From contig NZ_CP014518.1 in the NCBI RefSeq assembly GCF_001577305.1, positions 248,001-312,000 of the forward strand: 64,000 bases of DNA, written 5' to 3'. Source of the stretch: Sinomonas atrocyanea (lineage in GTDB: Bacteria > Actinomycetota > Actinomycetes > Actinomycetales > Micrococcaceae). A program made the translations under genes and the position numbers. Below are positions 36,135 through 45,199 of this stretch, in pieces. Positions within the stretch are counted from its first letter, which is position 1. Each line of letters opens with the position of its first letter. The notes under the pieces were generated by a model, which was not told the origin of the DNA, did not search any database, and saw nothing but the letters and a program-made list of their open reading frames with translations.

Positions 36135-36153
36135 GTCTTCCGTCCGCGCCGGC

Positions 36154-37002
36154 TCAGCTCGCGAAGAACTCCGCGAGGCGGTCGACCAGCGGCTTCGCGG
36201 CCCGGGTCGGGGCATCGTGTGCGAGCTTGGGCAGGATCGCGATGTCGGAGGCCGGGAGCACGCCGTCGAGCTTCTGGGCCGCCTCGGCGAAGTACTCGGG
36301 GCTCGCGCCGCCCACGAGGAAGAGCGTCTCGAGGGGCAGCTCGTCGAAGCCCTTGGCCTCGGCGTCGGCCGCGACGACCGCCCGGATCTCGGCGGGACCG
36401 GTCGGGAGCAGGCGCGAGAGCTCCTTGCCCAGCGGCGTCCGGCTGCCGATCCGGTTGAGCACGGTCAGCACGGGCAGCGGGAGCTTGGAGATCGGGCCCG
36501 CCGTCTGCAGCCCGCGCAGCAGCACGGCGAGGGCCTTCTCCTCGTCCTTGGCCCGCAGGGCCTCCTCGAACTCGGGCATCCACGCGGCCTTGATGCTGCC
36601 CTCGAAGGAGATGATGGGGTCGTAGACAGCGATCTGCCCGATCCGCAGCTCGCGGCCGGCGTGCAGCGCGATGCAGCCGCCGTAGTTGTGGCCGAACACC
36701 GCGTCGCTGCCGGTGTGGGCGAGGACGGCGGCCAGGTCCGAGATCTCGGTGGCGAGCGAGTAGTCGGCCGGTTGCGGCGAGGAGGCCCCGCGCCCGCGCC
36801 TGTTGTACACGTGCACGGGAACGTGCAGGGCTTCGGCGAGCCGGACCGCGAGGTCCTTGTACAGCTCGGCGGTCACCATCGACCCGTGGACGACGACGAT
36901 GCCTCCCCGCGCGGTCATCCCGCCTTCGGGGGCGGTGAAGAGCTCGAGGGACGCGCCGTCCATGGTGGCCACGGTGGAGGAGGTCAGCTGCAGTGCACCC
37001 AT
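36154..37002 (-). CDS. Alpha/beta-hydrolase-fold protein with Asn at the nucleophile position
   Basis: A 282-residue alpha/beta-hydrolase fold: GGIVVVHGSMVTAELY oxyanion region, YNRRGRGASS, and the nucleophile elbow GHNYGG. The elbow has Asn where the family has Ser, Asp or Cys (codon AAC at about 36685). A C-terminal His is present (KLAHDAPTR). Hydrolase activity by the usual mechanism is therefore doubtful. It may be a binding protein or a non-hydrolytic member. ATG 37002. Located between the convergent panC and the divergent lysS. Confidence 0.75.
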   Translation of the reverse strand: MGALQLTSSTVATMDGASLELFTAPEGGMTARGGIVVVHGSMVTAELYKDLAVRLAEALHVPVHVYNRRGRGASSPQPADYSLATEISDLAAVLAHTGSDAVFGHNYGGCIALHAGRELRIGQIAVYDPIISFEGSIKAAWMPEFEEALRAKDEEKALAVLLRGLQTAGPISKLPLPVLTVLNRIGSRTPLGKELSRLLPTGPAEIRAVVAADAEAKGFDELPLETLFLVGGASPEYFAEAAQKLDGVLPASDIAILPKLAHDAPTRAAKPLVDRLAEFFAS

Positions 37003-37098
37003 GGACAGAGCCTAGCCGCAATCGCCGCAGCAGCCCCACCGGCCACAGCGCGTGCGCACCCGCACGAGGGCCCCTCCGGAGCTCACAGGCAGCTGGCC

Positions 37099-37104
37099 TA
37101 GAAT
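37099..37104 (+). promoter_or_regulatory. Leaderless promoter of lysS
   Basis: TAGAAT, a near-consensus -10 box, ends 8 nt before GTG 37113. The in-frame stretch upstream has no ribosome binding site, so this box supports the GTG as start. Confidence 0.6.
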
Positions 37105-37112
37105 TGAATGCT

Positions 37113-38621
37113 GTGACTGCACAGAACCCCGCACCCGAGGCCCGGCCCGCCGACACCAGCGAGCAGATGCACATCCGCCGGGACAAGCGGGAGAAGCTCC
37201 TCGCCAACGGTGAGGCGCCGTACCCGGTCAAGCTGCCGCGCACGCATTCCCTCGCCGAGGTCCGGGCGACGTACCCCGAGCTCGAGCCGGACACGGCTAC
37301 GGGGGAGACGGTCGGCGTCGCCGGTCGCGTCGTGTTCATCCGCAACACCGGCAAGCTGTGCTTCGCGACCCTGCAGGAGGGCGACGGCACGCGCCTGCAG
37401 GCCATGCTGAGCCTGGCGAACGTGGGCGAGCAGCGCCTCGCGGACTGGAAGGCCCTCGTCGACCTCGGCGACCACGTCTTCGTCCGCGGCGAGGTCATCT
37501 CCTCCCGGCGGGGCGAGCTCTCCGTCATGGTCGAGTCTTGGCAGATGGCCTCGAAGGCCCTGCGCCCCCTGCCCACGCTGCACGCGGGCCTGAATGAGGA
37601 GACGCGCGTCCGCCAGCGCTACGTGGACCTCCTGGTGCGCGAGGAGGCCCGCCAGATGGTCTACACGCGCTCCAAGATCACCAAGAGCGTGCGCGACACC
37701 CTCGATTCCCACGGCTACGTCGAGGTCGAGACGCCCATGCTCAACCTCGTCCACGGCGGAGCGACGGCCCGGCCGTTCGCGACCCACCTGAACGCGTTCG
37801 ACCAGGACATGACCCTGCGCATCGCCACCGAGCTCTACCTCAAGCGGGCCGTCGTCGGCGGGATCGAGCGGGTCTATGAGATCGGGCGGGTGTTCCGCAA
37901 CGAGGGCGTCGACTCCACCCACAGCCCCGAGTTCACCACGCTCGAGTGCTACGAGGCGTACGCCGACCAGTTCACGATGGCGGAGCGGATGAAGGAGATC
38001 ATCCTCAACGTTGCCGACGTCATGGGCACGCGCCAGATCGAGACGCCCGAGGGCACGATCGACCTCGACGGCGAATGGAAGTGGATCGGCGTCTACCCGG
38101 GCCTGTCGGAGGCCGTCGGCGAGGAGGTCACCCCTGACACCCCGCTCGAGCGCCTCCTGGCGATCGGCGACGCCCACGGCGTCAAGACGGACCCGCTGTG
38201 GACCCAGGAGAAGGCCGTCATCGAGCTCTTCGGCGAGATCGTCGAGCCCACCCTGCTCAACCCGACGTTCGTCTACGACTACCCGCCCTCCGCCCAGCCG
38301 CTCGCACGGCCCCACCGCGAGGATCCGCGCCTCATCGAGGCCTGGGACCTCATCATCGGCGGCATGGAGCGCGGCACGGCGTTCTCCGAGCTGATCGACC
38401 CCGTGGTCCAGCGGGAGCGGCTCACGGAGCAGTCCCGCCTGGCCGCCGAGGGCGACGACGAGGCCATGGCCCTCGACGAGGACTTCCTCCGCGCCCTCGA
38501 GTACGGCGCCCCGCCCATGGGCGGGATCGGGCTCGGGATCGACCGCCTGGTCATGCTGTTCACGCAGGCCGGAATTCGCGAAACCATCCTCTTCCCCCTT
38601 CTGAAGCCCGAGGCCAACTGA
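37113..38621 (+). CDS. lysS: Lysyl-tRNA synthetase (class II)
   Basis: A 502-residue class II synthetase. An N-terminal OB-fold anticodon domain (GVAGRVVFIRNTGKLCFATL) is followed by motif 2 (IGRVFRNEGVDSTHSPEFTT) and motif 3 (GGIGLGIDRLVMLFT). It charges tRNA-Lys, including the intron-bearing tRNA-Lys(UUU) in this window. Length is normal. A small membrane protein gene overlaps its stop (TGATG). Confidence 0.96.
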   Translation: MTAQNPAPEARPADTSEQMHIRRDKREKLLANGEAPYPVKLPRTHSLAEVRATYPELEPDTATGETVGVAGRVVFIRNTGKLCFATLQEGDGTRLQAMLSLANVGEQRLADWKALVDLGDHVFVRGEVISSRRGELSVMVESWQMASKALRPLPTLHAGLNEETRVRQRYVDLLVREEARQMVYTRSKITKSVRDTLDSHGYVEVETPMLNLVHGGATARPFATHLNAFDQDMTLRIATELYLKRAVVGGIERVYEIGRVFRNEGVDSTHSPEFTTLECYEAYADQFTMAERMKEIILNVADVMGTRQIETPEGTIDLDGEWKWIGVYPGLSEAVGEEVTPDTPLERLLAIGDAHGVKTDPLWTQEKAVIELFGEIVEPTLLNPTFVYDYPPSAQPLARPHREDPRLIEAWDLIIGGMERGTAFSELIDPVVQRERLTEQSRLAAEGDDEAMALDEDFLRALEYGAPPMGGIGLGIDRLVMLFTQAGIRETILFPLLKPEAN

Positions 38622-38767
38622 TGGATTACGTCCTTGCCCTGCTCCCGCCGGTGGTCGTGGGGCTCATTTTCTGGTTCGCCATGCGCGCAATCTTCAATGC
38701 GGACAAGTCCGAACGGGAGGCGCTCGCCCGGGCCGAACGCGAATCCCAGGATCGCGCCGAGAATTGA
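38621..38767 (+). CDS. Small membrane protein downstream of lysS
   Basis: A 48-residue protein: one transmembrane helix (VLALLPPVVVGLIFWFAMRAI) followed by a charged tail of DKSEREALARAERESQDRAEN type. The ATG overlaps the lysS stop, and the stop lies just before a terminator, so it is the last cistron of the lysS unit. Small proteins of this shape occur at this locus in related actinobacteria; function unknown. Confidence 0.75.
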   Translation: MDYVLALLPPVVVGLIFWFAMRAIFNADKSEREALARAERESQDRAEN

Positions 38768-38772
38768 TGCAC

Positions 38773-38792
38773 GCGAGTCGCTTTTGACTCGC
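38773..38792 (+). terminator. Terminator of the lysS unit
   Basis: GCGAGTC (38773-38779) pairs with GACTCGC (38786-38792); a T-rich stretch (CCTTTTGTG) follows, so this is a near-canonical intrinsic terminator. Confidence 0.65.
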
Positions 38793-38916
38793 AGCCTTTT
38801 GTGCCTTCATACTGTAATTGCTCAGCCGGTTCGGCGCCCCACGGCCCCCGGACGCTGATTGCTTGAACTCACATTTGCTGAGTCCCCCCGGCGATGACAG
38901 AGAAGAGAGCCCAGAT

Positions 38917-39255
38917 ATGGCACAGAAGGTCCAAATCATCCTCGAGGATGACATCGACGGTGGCAAGGCTGACGAGACCGTCCGCTTCAGCCTCGATGGG
39001 TCGAATTACGAAATCGACCTTTCCTCGGCCAACGCCGAGAAGCTGCGCGGCGCGCTGGCCCAGTACATTTCCGCCGGCCGCAAGGCCGCAGCACGCACTG
39101 GCGCCGCCCCCAAGGCCCGTGCAGCCTCCTCCGGGTCCCGCAATTCCGACTCCGCGAAGATCCGGCAGTGGGCCCGCGACAACGGCTACAACGTGAATGC
39201 CCGCGGGCGGATTCAGCAGGAGATCCAGGAGGCCTACCGCCAGGCCAACGGCTGA
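38917..39255 (+). CDS. lsr2: Lsr2-family nucleoid-associated xenogeneic silencer
   Basis: A 112-residue H-NS-like protein. The N-terminal oligomerisation domain starts MAQKVQIILEDDIDGGKADE. A basic Ala-rich linker follows, then the C-terminal DNA-binding domain IRQWARDNGYNVNARGRIQ, with the RGR motif that inserts into the minor groove of AT-rich DNA. It silences horizontally acquired AT-rich genes. It could act on the AT-richer CBASS island at 61.8-64 kb; that is inference. Its own upstream region (38793-38916) is AT-rich, suggesting autoregulation. Confidence 0.94.
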   Translation: MAQKVQIILEDDIDGGKADETVRFSLDGSNYEIDLSSANAEKLRGALAQYISAGRKAAARTGAAPKARAASSGSRNSDSAKIRQWARDNGYNVNARGRIQQEIQEAYRQANG

Positions 39256-39279
39256 TACTCCTTGCGAATACTCAGATAA

Positions 39280-39333
39280 GGCACCCAGAGGGTGCCACCA
39301 CGAATTCCCGGTGCATTGCACCGGGAATTCGTG
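39280..39333 (+). terminator. Tandem terminators after lsr2
   Basis: Hairpin 1: GGCACCC (39280-39286) with GGGTGCC (39290-39296). Hairpin 2: CACGAATTCCCGGTGCA (39299-39315) with its perfect complement at 39317-39333, followed by CTTTCGC. The second is a 17-bp stem. Confidence 0.8.
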
Positions 39334-39573
39334 CTTTCGCTGGCGGAACAATCGCAGCCCGGCGAATGCTGATTTTCCTCCGGACGACGGCGCGGGCCCA
39401 CCTTCCGTCCCTGGCGTCCGCGCGGCGTCGTCCGCATCCAACCCGGGTCGCGCCCGGCGGCCGGGACCCGGTCGCGGCGGTTCACCCTGTGGCGAACAGC
39501 CCTACCGGCCGCGGCCCCGGCACGTAGCATCGAACTACGCAGTGCACCCAAGCTAAACCGGGGAGTCCGAGCA
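39334..39573 (+). promoter_or_regulatory. clpC upstream region
   Basis: No gene is visible. TTCACC-CTGT-GGCGAA (39481-39496) is an imperfect inverted repeat that could be a regulator site (clpC is often under ClgR in actinobacteria; the spacing does not match well). TAGCAT (39525-39530) is a possible -10 box. GGGGAG lies before the clpC ATG. Confidence 0.35.
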
Positions 39574-42093
39574 ATGTTCGAGAGATTCACAGACCGCGCC
39601 CGCCGCGTGGTGGTGCTGGCCCAAGAAGAGGCCCGCATGCTCAACCACAACTACATCGGGACCGAGCACATCCTCCTGGGGCTGATCCACGAGGGCGAAG
39701 GGGTCGCGGCCAAGGCTCTCGAGTCCCTCAGCATCTCGCTCGACGGCGTCCGCGAGCAGGTGCAGGAGATCATCGGCCAAGGCCAGCAGGCGCCGAGCGG
39801 GCACATCCCGTTCACGCCGCGCGCCAAGAAGGTCCTCGAGCTGTCGCTGCGCGAGGCGCTCCAGCTCGGCCACAACTACATCGGCACCGAGCACATCCTC
39901 CTCGGCCTCATCCGCGAGGGCGAGGGGGTCGCCGCCCAGGTGCTGGTCAAGCTCGGCGCTGACCTCAACCGCGTGCGCCAGCAGGTCATCCAGCTCCTGT
40001 CCGGCTACCAGGGCAAGGAGACCGCCGCGACCGGCTCCGGCTCGGGCCAGCCCGAGGGCACGCCCGCGGGCTCGGTGGTCCTGGACCAGTTCGGCCGCAA
40101 CCTGACCCAGGCTGCGCGCGAGAACAAGCTCGATCCCGTGATCGGGCGCGAGCACGAGATGGAACGCGTCATGCAGGTCCTCTCGCGCCGCACCAAGAAC
40201 AACCCCGTCCTCATCGGCGAGCCCGGCGTCGGCAAGACCGCCGTCGTCGAGGGCCTCGCCCAGGCGATCGTCCGCGGCGACGTGCCGGAGACGATCAAGG
40301 ACAAGCAGCTCTACACCCTCGACCTCGGCTCCCTCGTGGCCGGCTCCCGCTACCGCGGCGACTTCGAGGAGCGCCTGAAGAAGGTCCTCAAGGAGATCCG
40401 CACCCGCGGCGACATCATCCTGTTCATCGACGAGATCCACACCCTCGTCGGGGCCGGCGCCGCGGAGGGCGCGATCGACGCGGCGAGCATCCTCAAGCCG
40501 ATGCTCGCCCGCGGCGAGCTGCAGACCATCGGCGCGACGACGCTCGACGAGTACCGCAAGCACATCGAGAAGGACGCCGCGCTCGAGCGCCGCTTCCAGC
40601 CGATCCAGGTCTCCGAGCCGTCCGTGGCCCTCGCGATCGAGATCCTCAAGGGCCTGCGGGACCGCTACGAGGCGCACCACCGGGTGACCATCACCGACGG
40701 CGCCCTCGCCGCGGCGGCCAACCTCGCGGAGCGCTACATCTCCGACCGGTTCCTGCCGGACAAGGCGATCGACCTGATCGACGAGGCCGGGGCGCGCCTG
40801 CGCATCCGCCGGATGACGGCGCCGCCGGAGTTGAAGGCCCTCGACGAGCGCATCGCCGGACTCAAGCTCGAGAAGGAGTCCGCGATCGACGCGCAGGACT
40901 TCGAGGGCGCCGCCTCGCTGCGCGACAAGGAGCAGAAGCTCATCGCCGAGCGGGCCGAGCGCGAGCGCGCCTGGAAGTCCGGCGACATGGACGGCGTGGC
41001 CGAGGTGGACGAGGACCTGATCGCCGAGGTGCTCGCGAACTCGACCGGCATCCCGGTGTTCAAGCTCACCGAGGAGGAGTCGACCCGCCTGCTCCACATG
41101 GAGGAGGAGCTGCACCGCCGCGTGGTGGGCCAGGACGACGCCATCAAGGCGCTCTCCCGCTCGATCCGCCGCACCCGTGCGGGCCTGAAGGATCCGAAGC
41201 GTCCCGGCGGGTCGTTCATCTTCGCCGGCCCCACCGGCGTGGGCAAGACCGAGCTCGCCAAGGCCCTCGCCGAGTTCCTCTTCGGCGAGGAGGACGCGCT
41301 CATCACGCTGGACATGTCCGAGTTCTCCGAGAAGCACACCGTCTCGCGGCTCTTCGGTGCCCCTCCGGGGTACGTGGGCTACGAGGAGGGCGGCCAGCTC
41401 ACCGAGAAGGTCCGCCGCCGCCCGTTCTCCGTGGTGCTGTTCGACGAGGTGGAGAAGGCCCACGCGGACCTGTTCAACTCGCTCCTGCAGATCCTCGAGG
41501 ACGGCCGCCTCACGGACTCCCAGGGACGCGTGGTGGACTTCAAGAACACCGTGATCATCATGACCACGAACCTCGGCTCGCGGGACATCTCCAAGGGTGT
41601 CATGACGGGCTTCCAGTCTGGGACGGACACGAAGACCGGGTACGAGCGGATGAAGGCCCGCGTGACGGAGGAGCTCAAGCAGCACTTCCGGCCCGAGTTC
41701 CTCAACCGCGTCGACGACGTCGTCGTGTTCCCGCAGCTGACGCAGGAAGAGATCATCGAGATCGTGGACCTCATGGTCGTCCGCCTCGAGAAGCGCCTCA
41801 AGGACAAGGACATGGGCATCGAGCTCACCCAGGCCGCCAAGGTCCTGCTCGCCACGCGCGGCTACGACCCGGCCATGGGTGCCCGCCCGCTGCGCCGCAC
41901 GATCCAGTCCGAGATCGAGGACCAGCTCTCCGAGAAGATCCTCTTCGGCGACCTCTCCGCGGGAGACATCGTGGTGATCGACGTCGAGGGCGAGGGCGAC
42001 GCGGCGAAGTTCACCTTCACCGGGACCCCGCGCCCGGAGGTCCCCGAGGTCGTCTCTCTGACCAAGGGCGGCGGCAAGGAGCTCGGCGCCTGA
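39574..42093 (+). CDS. clpC: ClpC ATP-dependent Clp protease ATPase subunit
   Basis: An 839-residue Hsp100 unfoldase. It has a double ClpN domain (1-150, with two GTEHILLGLI repeats), a first AAA module with Walker A GEPGVGKT (about 215), a UVR-type middle region (about 430-465) and a second AAA module with GPTGVGKT (about 552). It feeds proteins to ClpP. Essential in many actinobacteria. Followed by a strong terminator. Confidence 0.96.
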   Translation: MFERFTDRARRVVVLAQEEARMLNHNYIGTEHILLGLIHEGEGVAAKALESLSISLDGVREQVQEIIGQGQQAPSGHIPFTPRAKKVLELSLREALQLGHNYIGTEHILLGLIREGEGVAAQVLVKLGADLNRVRQQVIQLLSGYQGKETAATGSGSGQPEGTPAGSVVLDQFGRNLTQAARENKLDPVIGREHEMERVMQVLSRRTKNNPVLIGEPGVGKTAVVEGLAQAIVRGDVPETIKDKQLYTLDLGSLVAGSRYRGDFEERLKKVLKEIRTRGDIILFIDEIHTLVGAGAAEGAIDAASILKPMLARGELQTIGATTLDEYRKHIEKDAALERRFQPIQVSEPSVALAIEILKGLRDRYEAHHRVTITDGALAAAANLAERYISDRFLPDKAIDLIDEAGARLRIRRMTAPPELKALDERIAGLKLEKESAIDAQDFEGAASLRDKEQKLIAERAERERAWKSGDMDGVAEVDEDLIAEVLANSTGIPVFKLTEEESTRLLHMEEELHRRVVGQDDAIKALSRSIRRTRAGLKDPKRPGGSFIFAGPTGVGKTELAKALAEFLFGEEDALITLDMSEFSEKHTVSRLFGAPPGYVGYEEGGQLTEKVRRRPFSVVLFDEVEKAHADLFNSLLQILEDGRLTDSQGRVVDFKNTVIIMTTNLGSRDISKGVMTGFQSGTDTKTGYERMKARVTEELKQHFRPEFLNRVDDVVVFPQLTQEEIIEIVDLMVVRLEKRLKDKDMGIELTQAAKVLLATRGYDPAMGARPLRRTIQSEIEDQLSEKILFGDLSAGDIVVIDVEGEGDAAKFTFTGTPRPEVPEVVSLTKGGGKELGA

Positions 42094-42123
42094 CGGCGCC
42101 GGCCGAGCGGAGTCGAATCCCAA

Positions 42124-42159
42124 GAGCGGCCACCCACCTCCTCGAGGTGGGGGCCGCTC
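42124..42159 (+). terminator. clpC terminator
   Basis: GAGCGGCCACCCACCTC (42124-42140) pairs with GAGGTGGGGGCCGCTC (42144-42159) around a 3-nt loop, 30 nt after the clpC stop. Confidence 0.75.
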
Positions 42160-42277
42160 CGTGTCGCGGCCACGCTCCGGCCCCAGGGAGGACCTGTGCC
42201 CGGATGTTTCGCTGCGGCCGCCAGGGGGCAGTGACCGGGCGACCCGAAGACCACACGCACGGCCAGAGGAGGACCCG

Positions 42278-42547
42278 ATGAGCAGCCAGAACTCCGAGAA
42301 CCCGGAGACCACCGAGACCGGCGAGGGCGGCGGCTACGGCGAGCCGACCCCCGAGCAGGAGCTAGGCCAGCAGGCCGGGCCCGGCCAGCAGGACAACGCG
42401 GGCCGGCAGGACAACGCGGGCCGGCAGGACAACGCGGACCAGCAGGGCAACGCGGGCCAGGAGGCCGCCGAGGACAGGGCCGGAGAGCAGCAGGACCCCG
42501 TCACCGGCGAGACGCCCCGTCCCGGCGAGGCCGAGAGCCCGGGCTGA
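42278..42547 (+). CDS. Low-complexity Gln/Asn/Gly-rich hydrophilic protein
   Basis: An 89-residue protein with no hydrophobic segment, rich in Q, G, E, N and D. An 18-bp tandem repeat at about 42366-42460 encodes successive (G)RQDNAG or GQQDNAG units. It has a good ribosome binding site (GAGGAGG, 5 nt before the ATG), so it is likely expressed. Composition suggests a disordered protein; similar short acidic proteins occur in Micrococcaceae. No known family recognised. Confidence 0.6.
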   Translation: MSSQNSENPETTETGEGGGYGEPTPEQELGQQAGPGQQDNAGRQDNAGRQDNADQQGNAGQEAAEDRAGEQQDPVTGETPRPGEAESPG

Positions 42548-42695
42548 TCCCGCAGGCCCGAGCGGCACGCGGCCGGCGCCCCCGCACGGAAGGTGCGCAG
42601 GGCGCCGTCGTGCGCCCTGTCCAAAGCACGCCGACGGGCGGTACGCTCCGAAGCACACCCGGGATGCCGTGCGAGACCGTGCGAAGGAGCGCGCC

Positions 42696-43696
<1,001 letters not shown>

Positions 43697-43697
<1 letters not shown>

Positions 43698-44332
43698 TGC
43701 CGGAACTGGACGCGGTCTGGGCCGAGCGGTGGCTGCGCGAGAGTGCGCGGGTCATCGCCGAGCACCGTGAGGAGCTGATCGACCTCGATCGCGCGATCGG
43801 GGACGGCGACCACGGCGAGAACATGGACCGGGGCTTCAGGGCCATCGTGGCCAAGCTGGACGAGGAGACGCCGGATTCGGTCGCGGCGGCGCTCAAGCTG
43901 GCCGCCATGATGCTCATGAGCAAGGTGGGCGGGGCCGCGGGGCCCCTCTACGGCACGGCCTACCTGCGCGCCTCCACGGCGGTCAGCGGGGCGGACGCCC
44001 TCGACGGATCGGCCGTCGCGGCCATGCTCACCGCCGGCAGGGACGGGATCGTGGCCCGCGGCAAGGCGGAGTCGGGGGACAAGACCATGGTGGATGCCTG
44101 GACCCCGGCCGCCGAGGCCGCACAGGATGCAGGGGACGGCGTGGCCGCGCTGTCCGCCGCCGCGGACGCCGCCGAGGCCGGCGCCCAGGCCACGAAGCCG
44201 CTCGTGGCCCGCAAGGGCCGGGCCAGCTACCTCGGGGAACGCAGCGCGGGCCACCTCGACCCCGGGGCCGTCTCGAGCGCGTACATCCTGCGGGCCGCGG
44301 TCACCGCGGCCACGAGCGGGGACATGGCGTGA
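43697..44332 (+). CDS. dhaL: Dihydroxyacetone kinase subunit DhaL
   Basis: A 211-residue ADP-binding subunit. IGDGDHGENMDRGF (34-47) holds the metal-binding aspartates, and GGAAGPLYGTAYLRA and GDKTMVDAWTPA are typical. Bound ADP is rephosphorylated by DhaM and the phosphate passes to dihydroxyacetone on DhaK. Overlaps dhaM by 4 nt. Confidence 0.95.
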
Positions 44333-45003
44333 CTCCAGTCGGGCTGCTCATCGTCTCCCACAGCGCGCGCCTCGCCGAAGGCGTGGTCGAGGTCGCCGCC
44401 CAGATGGCCGCCGGGGTCCCCCTCGTCGCGGCAGGAGGGACGGACGACGGCGGGGTGGGCACCTCGTTCGAGAAGGTCATGGAAGGCATCGTGGCCGCCG
44501 ACACGGGGGAGGGGGTCGTGGTCCTGACAGACCTCGGTTCCGCGGTCATGACGGCCGAGTCCGTGCTCGAGTTCCTTGACGACGAGCAGCGCGCCAAGGT
44601 CCGGATCGCCGACGCCGCGCTCGTGGAGGGCGCGGTCGCGGCCGCCGTCGCGTCGAAGGCGGGCGCGGGGCTGGAGGGGGTGGCCCGGGCCGCCGAGGAG
44701 GCCGTGCACGGGGCCGAGGCGGAGGAGGCCCCCGAGCTCACGGAGCCCACGGAGTCCGCCGTCCTGACGCTGACCAATCCCCTGGGCCTGCACGCGCGGC
44801 CCGCCGCGATCCTGGCCGGGCGCCTCTCGGCGTTCGACACGGCGGTGACCGTCAACGGTGTCGACGGCCAGTCCGTCATGGCGCTGATGGCCCTCGGCGC
44901 CGGCCAGGGCGAGCAGCTCGTCGTCGAGGCTTCGGGCCCCGACGCCGCCCAGGCCCTCGCGTTCGTGCGCGAGCAGGTCGAGGCGGGCTTCGGCGAACAC
45001 TGA
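44329..45003 (+). CDS. dhaM: DhaM phosphotransferase: EIIA(Man) domain fused to HPr
   Basis: A 224-residue fusion. The EIIA-Man domain (1-128) has its phosphoryl His11 in VSHSARLAEG. A linker rich in E and P joins an HPr domain (143-224) with the phosphoryl His155 in NPLGLHARPAAI. There is no enzyme I domain, unlike the longest DhaM proteins, so it relies on a PTS enzyme I elsewhere. Last gene of dhaKLM; array C follows. Confidence 0.93.
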   Translation: MTPVGLLIVSHSARLAEGVVEVAAQMAAGVPLVAAGGTDDGGVGTSFEKVMEGIVAADTGEGVVVLTDLGSAVMTAESVLEFLDDEQRAKVRIADAALVEGAVAAAVASKAGAGLEGVARAAEEAVHGAEAEEAPELTEPTESAVLTLTNPLGLHARPAAILAGRLSAFDTAVTVNGVDGQSVMALMALGAGQGEQLVVEASGPDAAQALAFVREQVEAGFGEH

Positions 45004-45012
45004 GCCCCGCCT

Positions 45013-45116
45013 TCTGAAAGTCACGTCCTGAAGGTCACCTCCTGAAAGTCACCTCCTGTGGGTACCCGCAGGAGGTGCCCCACAGGAGGTGCCCCACAGG
45101 AGGTGACTCCCAGAAA
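45013..45116. repeat. 14-bp repeats arranged around a palindrome (array C)
   Basis: Left side: 14-bp units at 45013, 45027 (CCTGAAGGTCACCT) and 45041 (CCTGAAAGTCACCT). Centre: a 28-bp near-perfect palindrome (45050-45077), CACCTCCTGTGGGT followed by ACCCGCAGGAGGTG. Right side: AGGAGGTGCCCCAC at 45070 and 45084 and AGGAGGTGACTCCC at 45098. Right units are inverted relative to left units. It lies downstream of dhaM and shares the central 14-mer with array B. Confidence 0.8.
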
Positions 45117-45125
45117 GGGCCGGGG

Positions 45126-45172
45126 GTTGTGAAAGGAGTGTTTCACCAACAGTGAACGCCCCTGTGCTTCAC
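45126..45172. promoter_or_regulatory. Inverted repeats upstream of the S9 peptidase gene
   Basis: GTTGTGAAA (45126-45134) faces TTTCACCAAC (45141-45150), and GTGAA (45152-45156) faces TTCAC (45168-45172). Repeated GTGAA/TTCAC arms ahead of a gene suggest a regulator site. The regulator is unknown and no clear -10 box was identified. Confidence 0.35.
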
Positions 45173-45199
45173 GCCACATCGCGGGGTTGAATCGGAGGC

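Noticed and set aside
39481..39496. ClgR operator before clpC
   Set aside because: An imperfect inverted repeat is present but the spacing does not fit the ClgR consensus, so it is only listed as a candidate site.
39553..42312. A 919-residue minus-strand frame opposite clpC
   Set aside because: Antisense shadow; clpC on the other strand is fully conserved.
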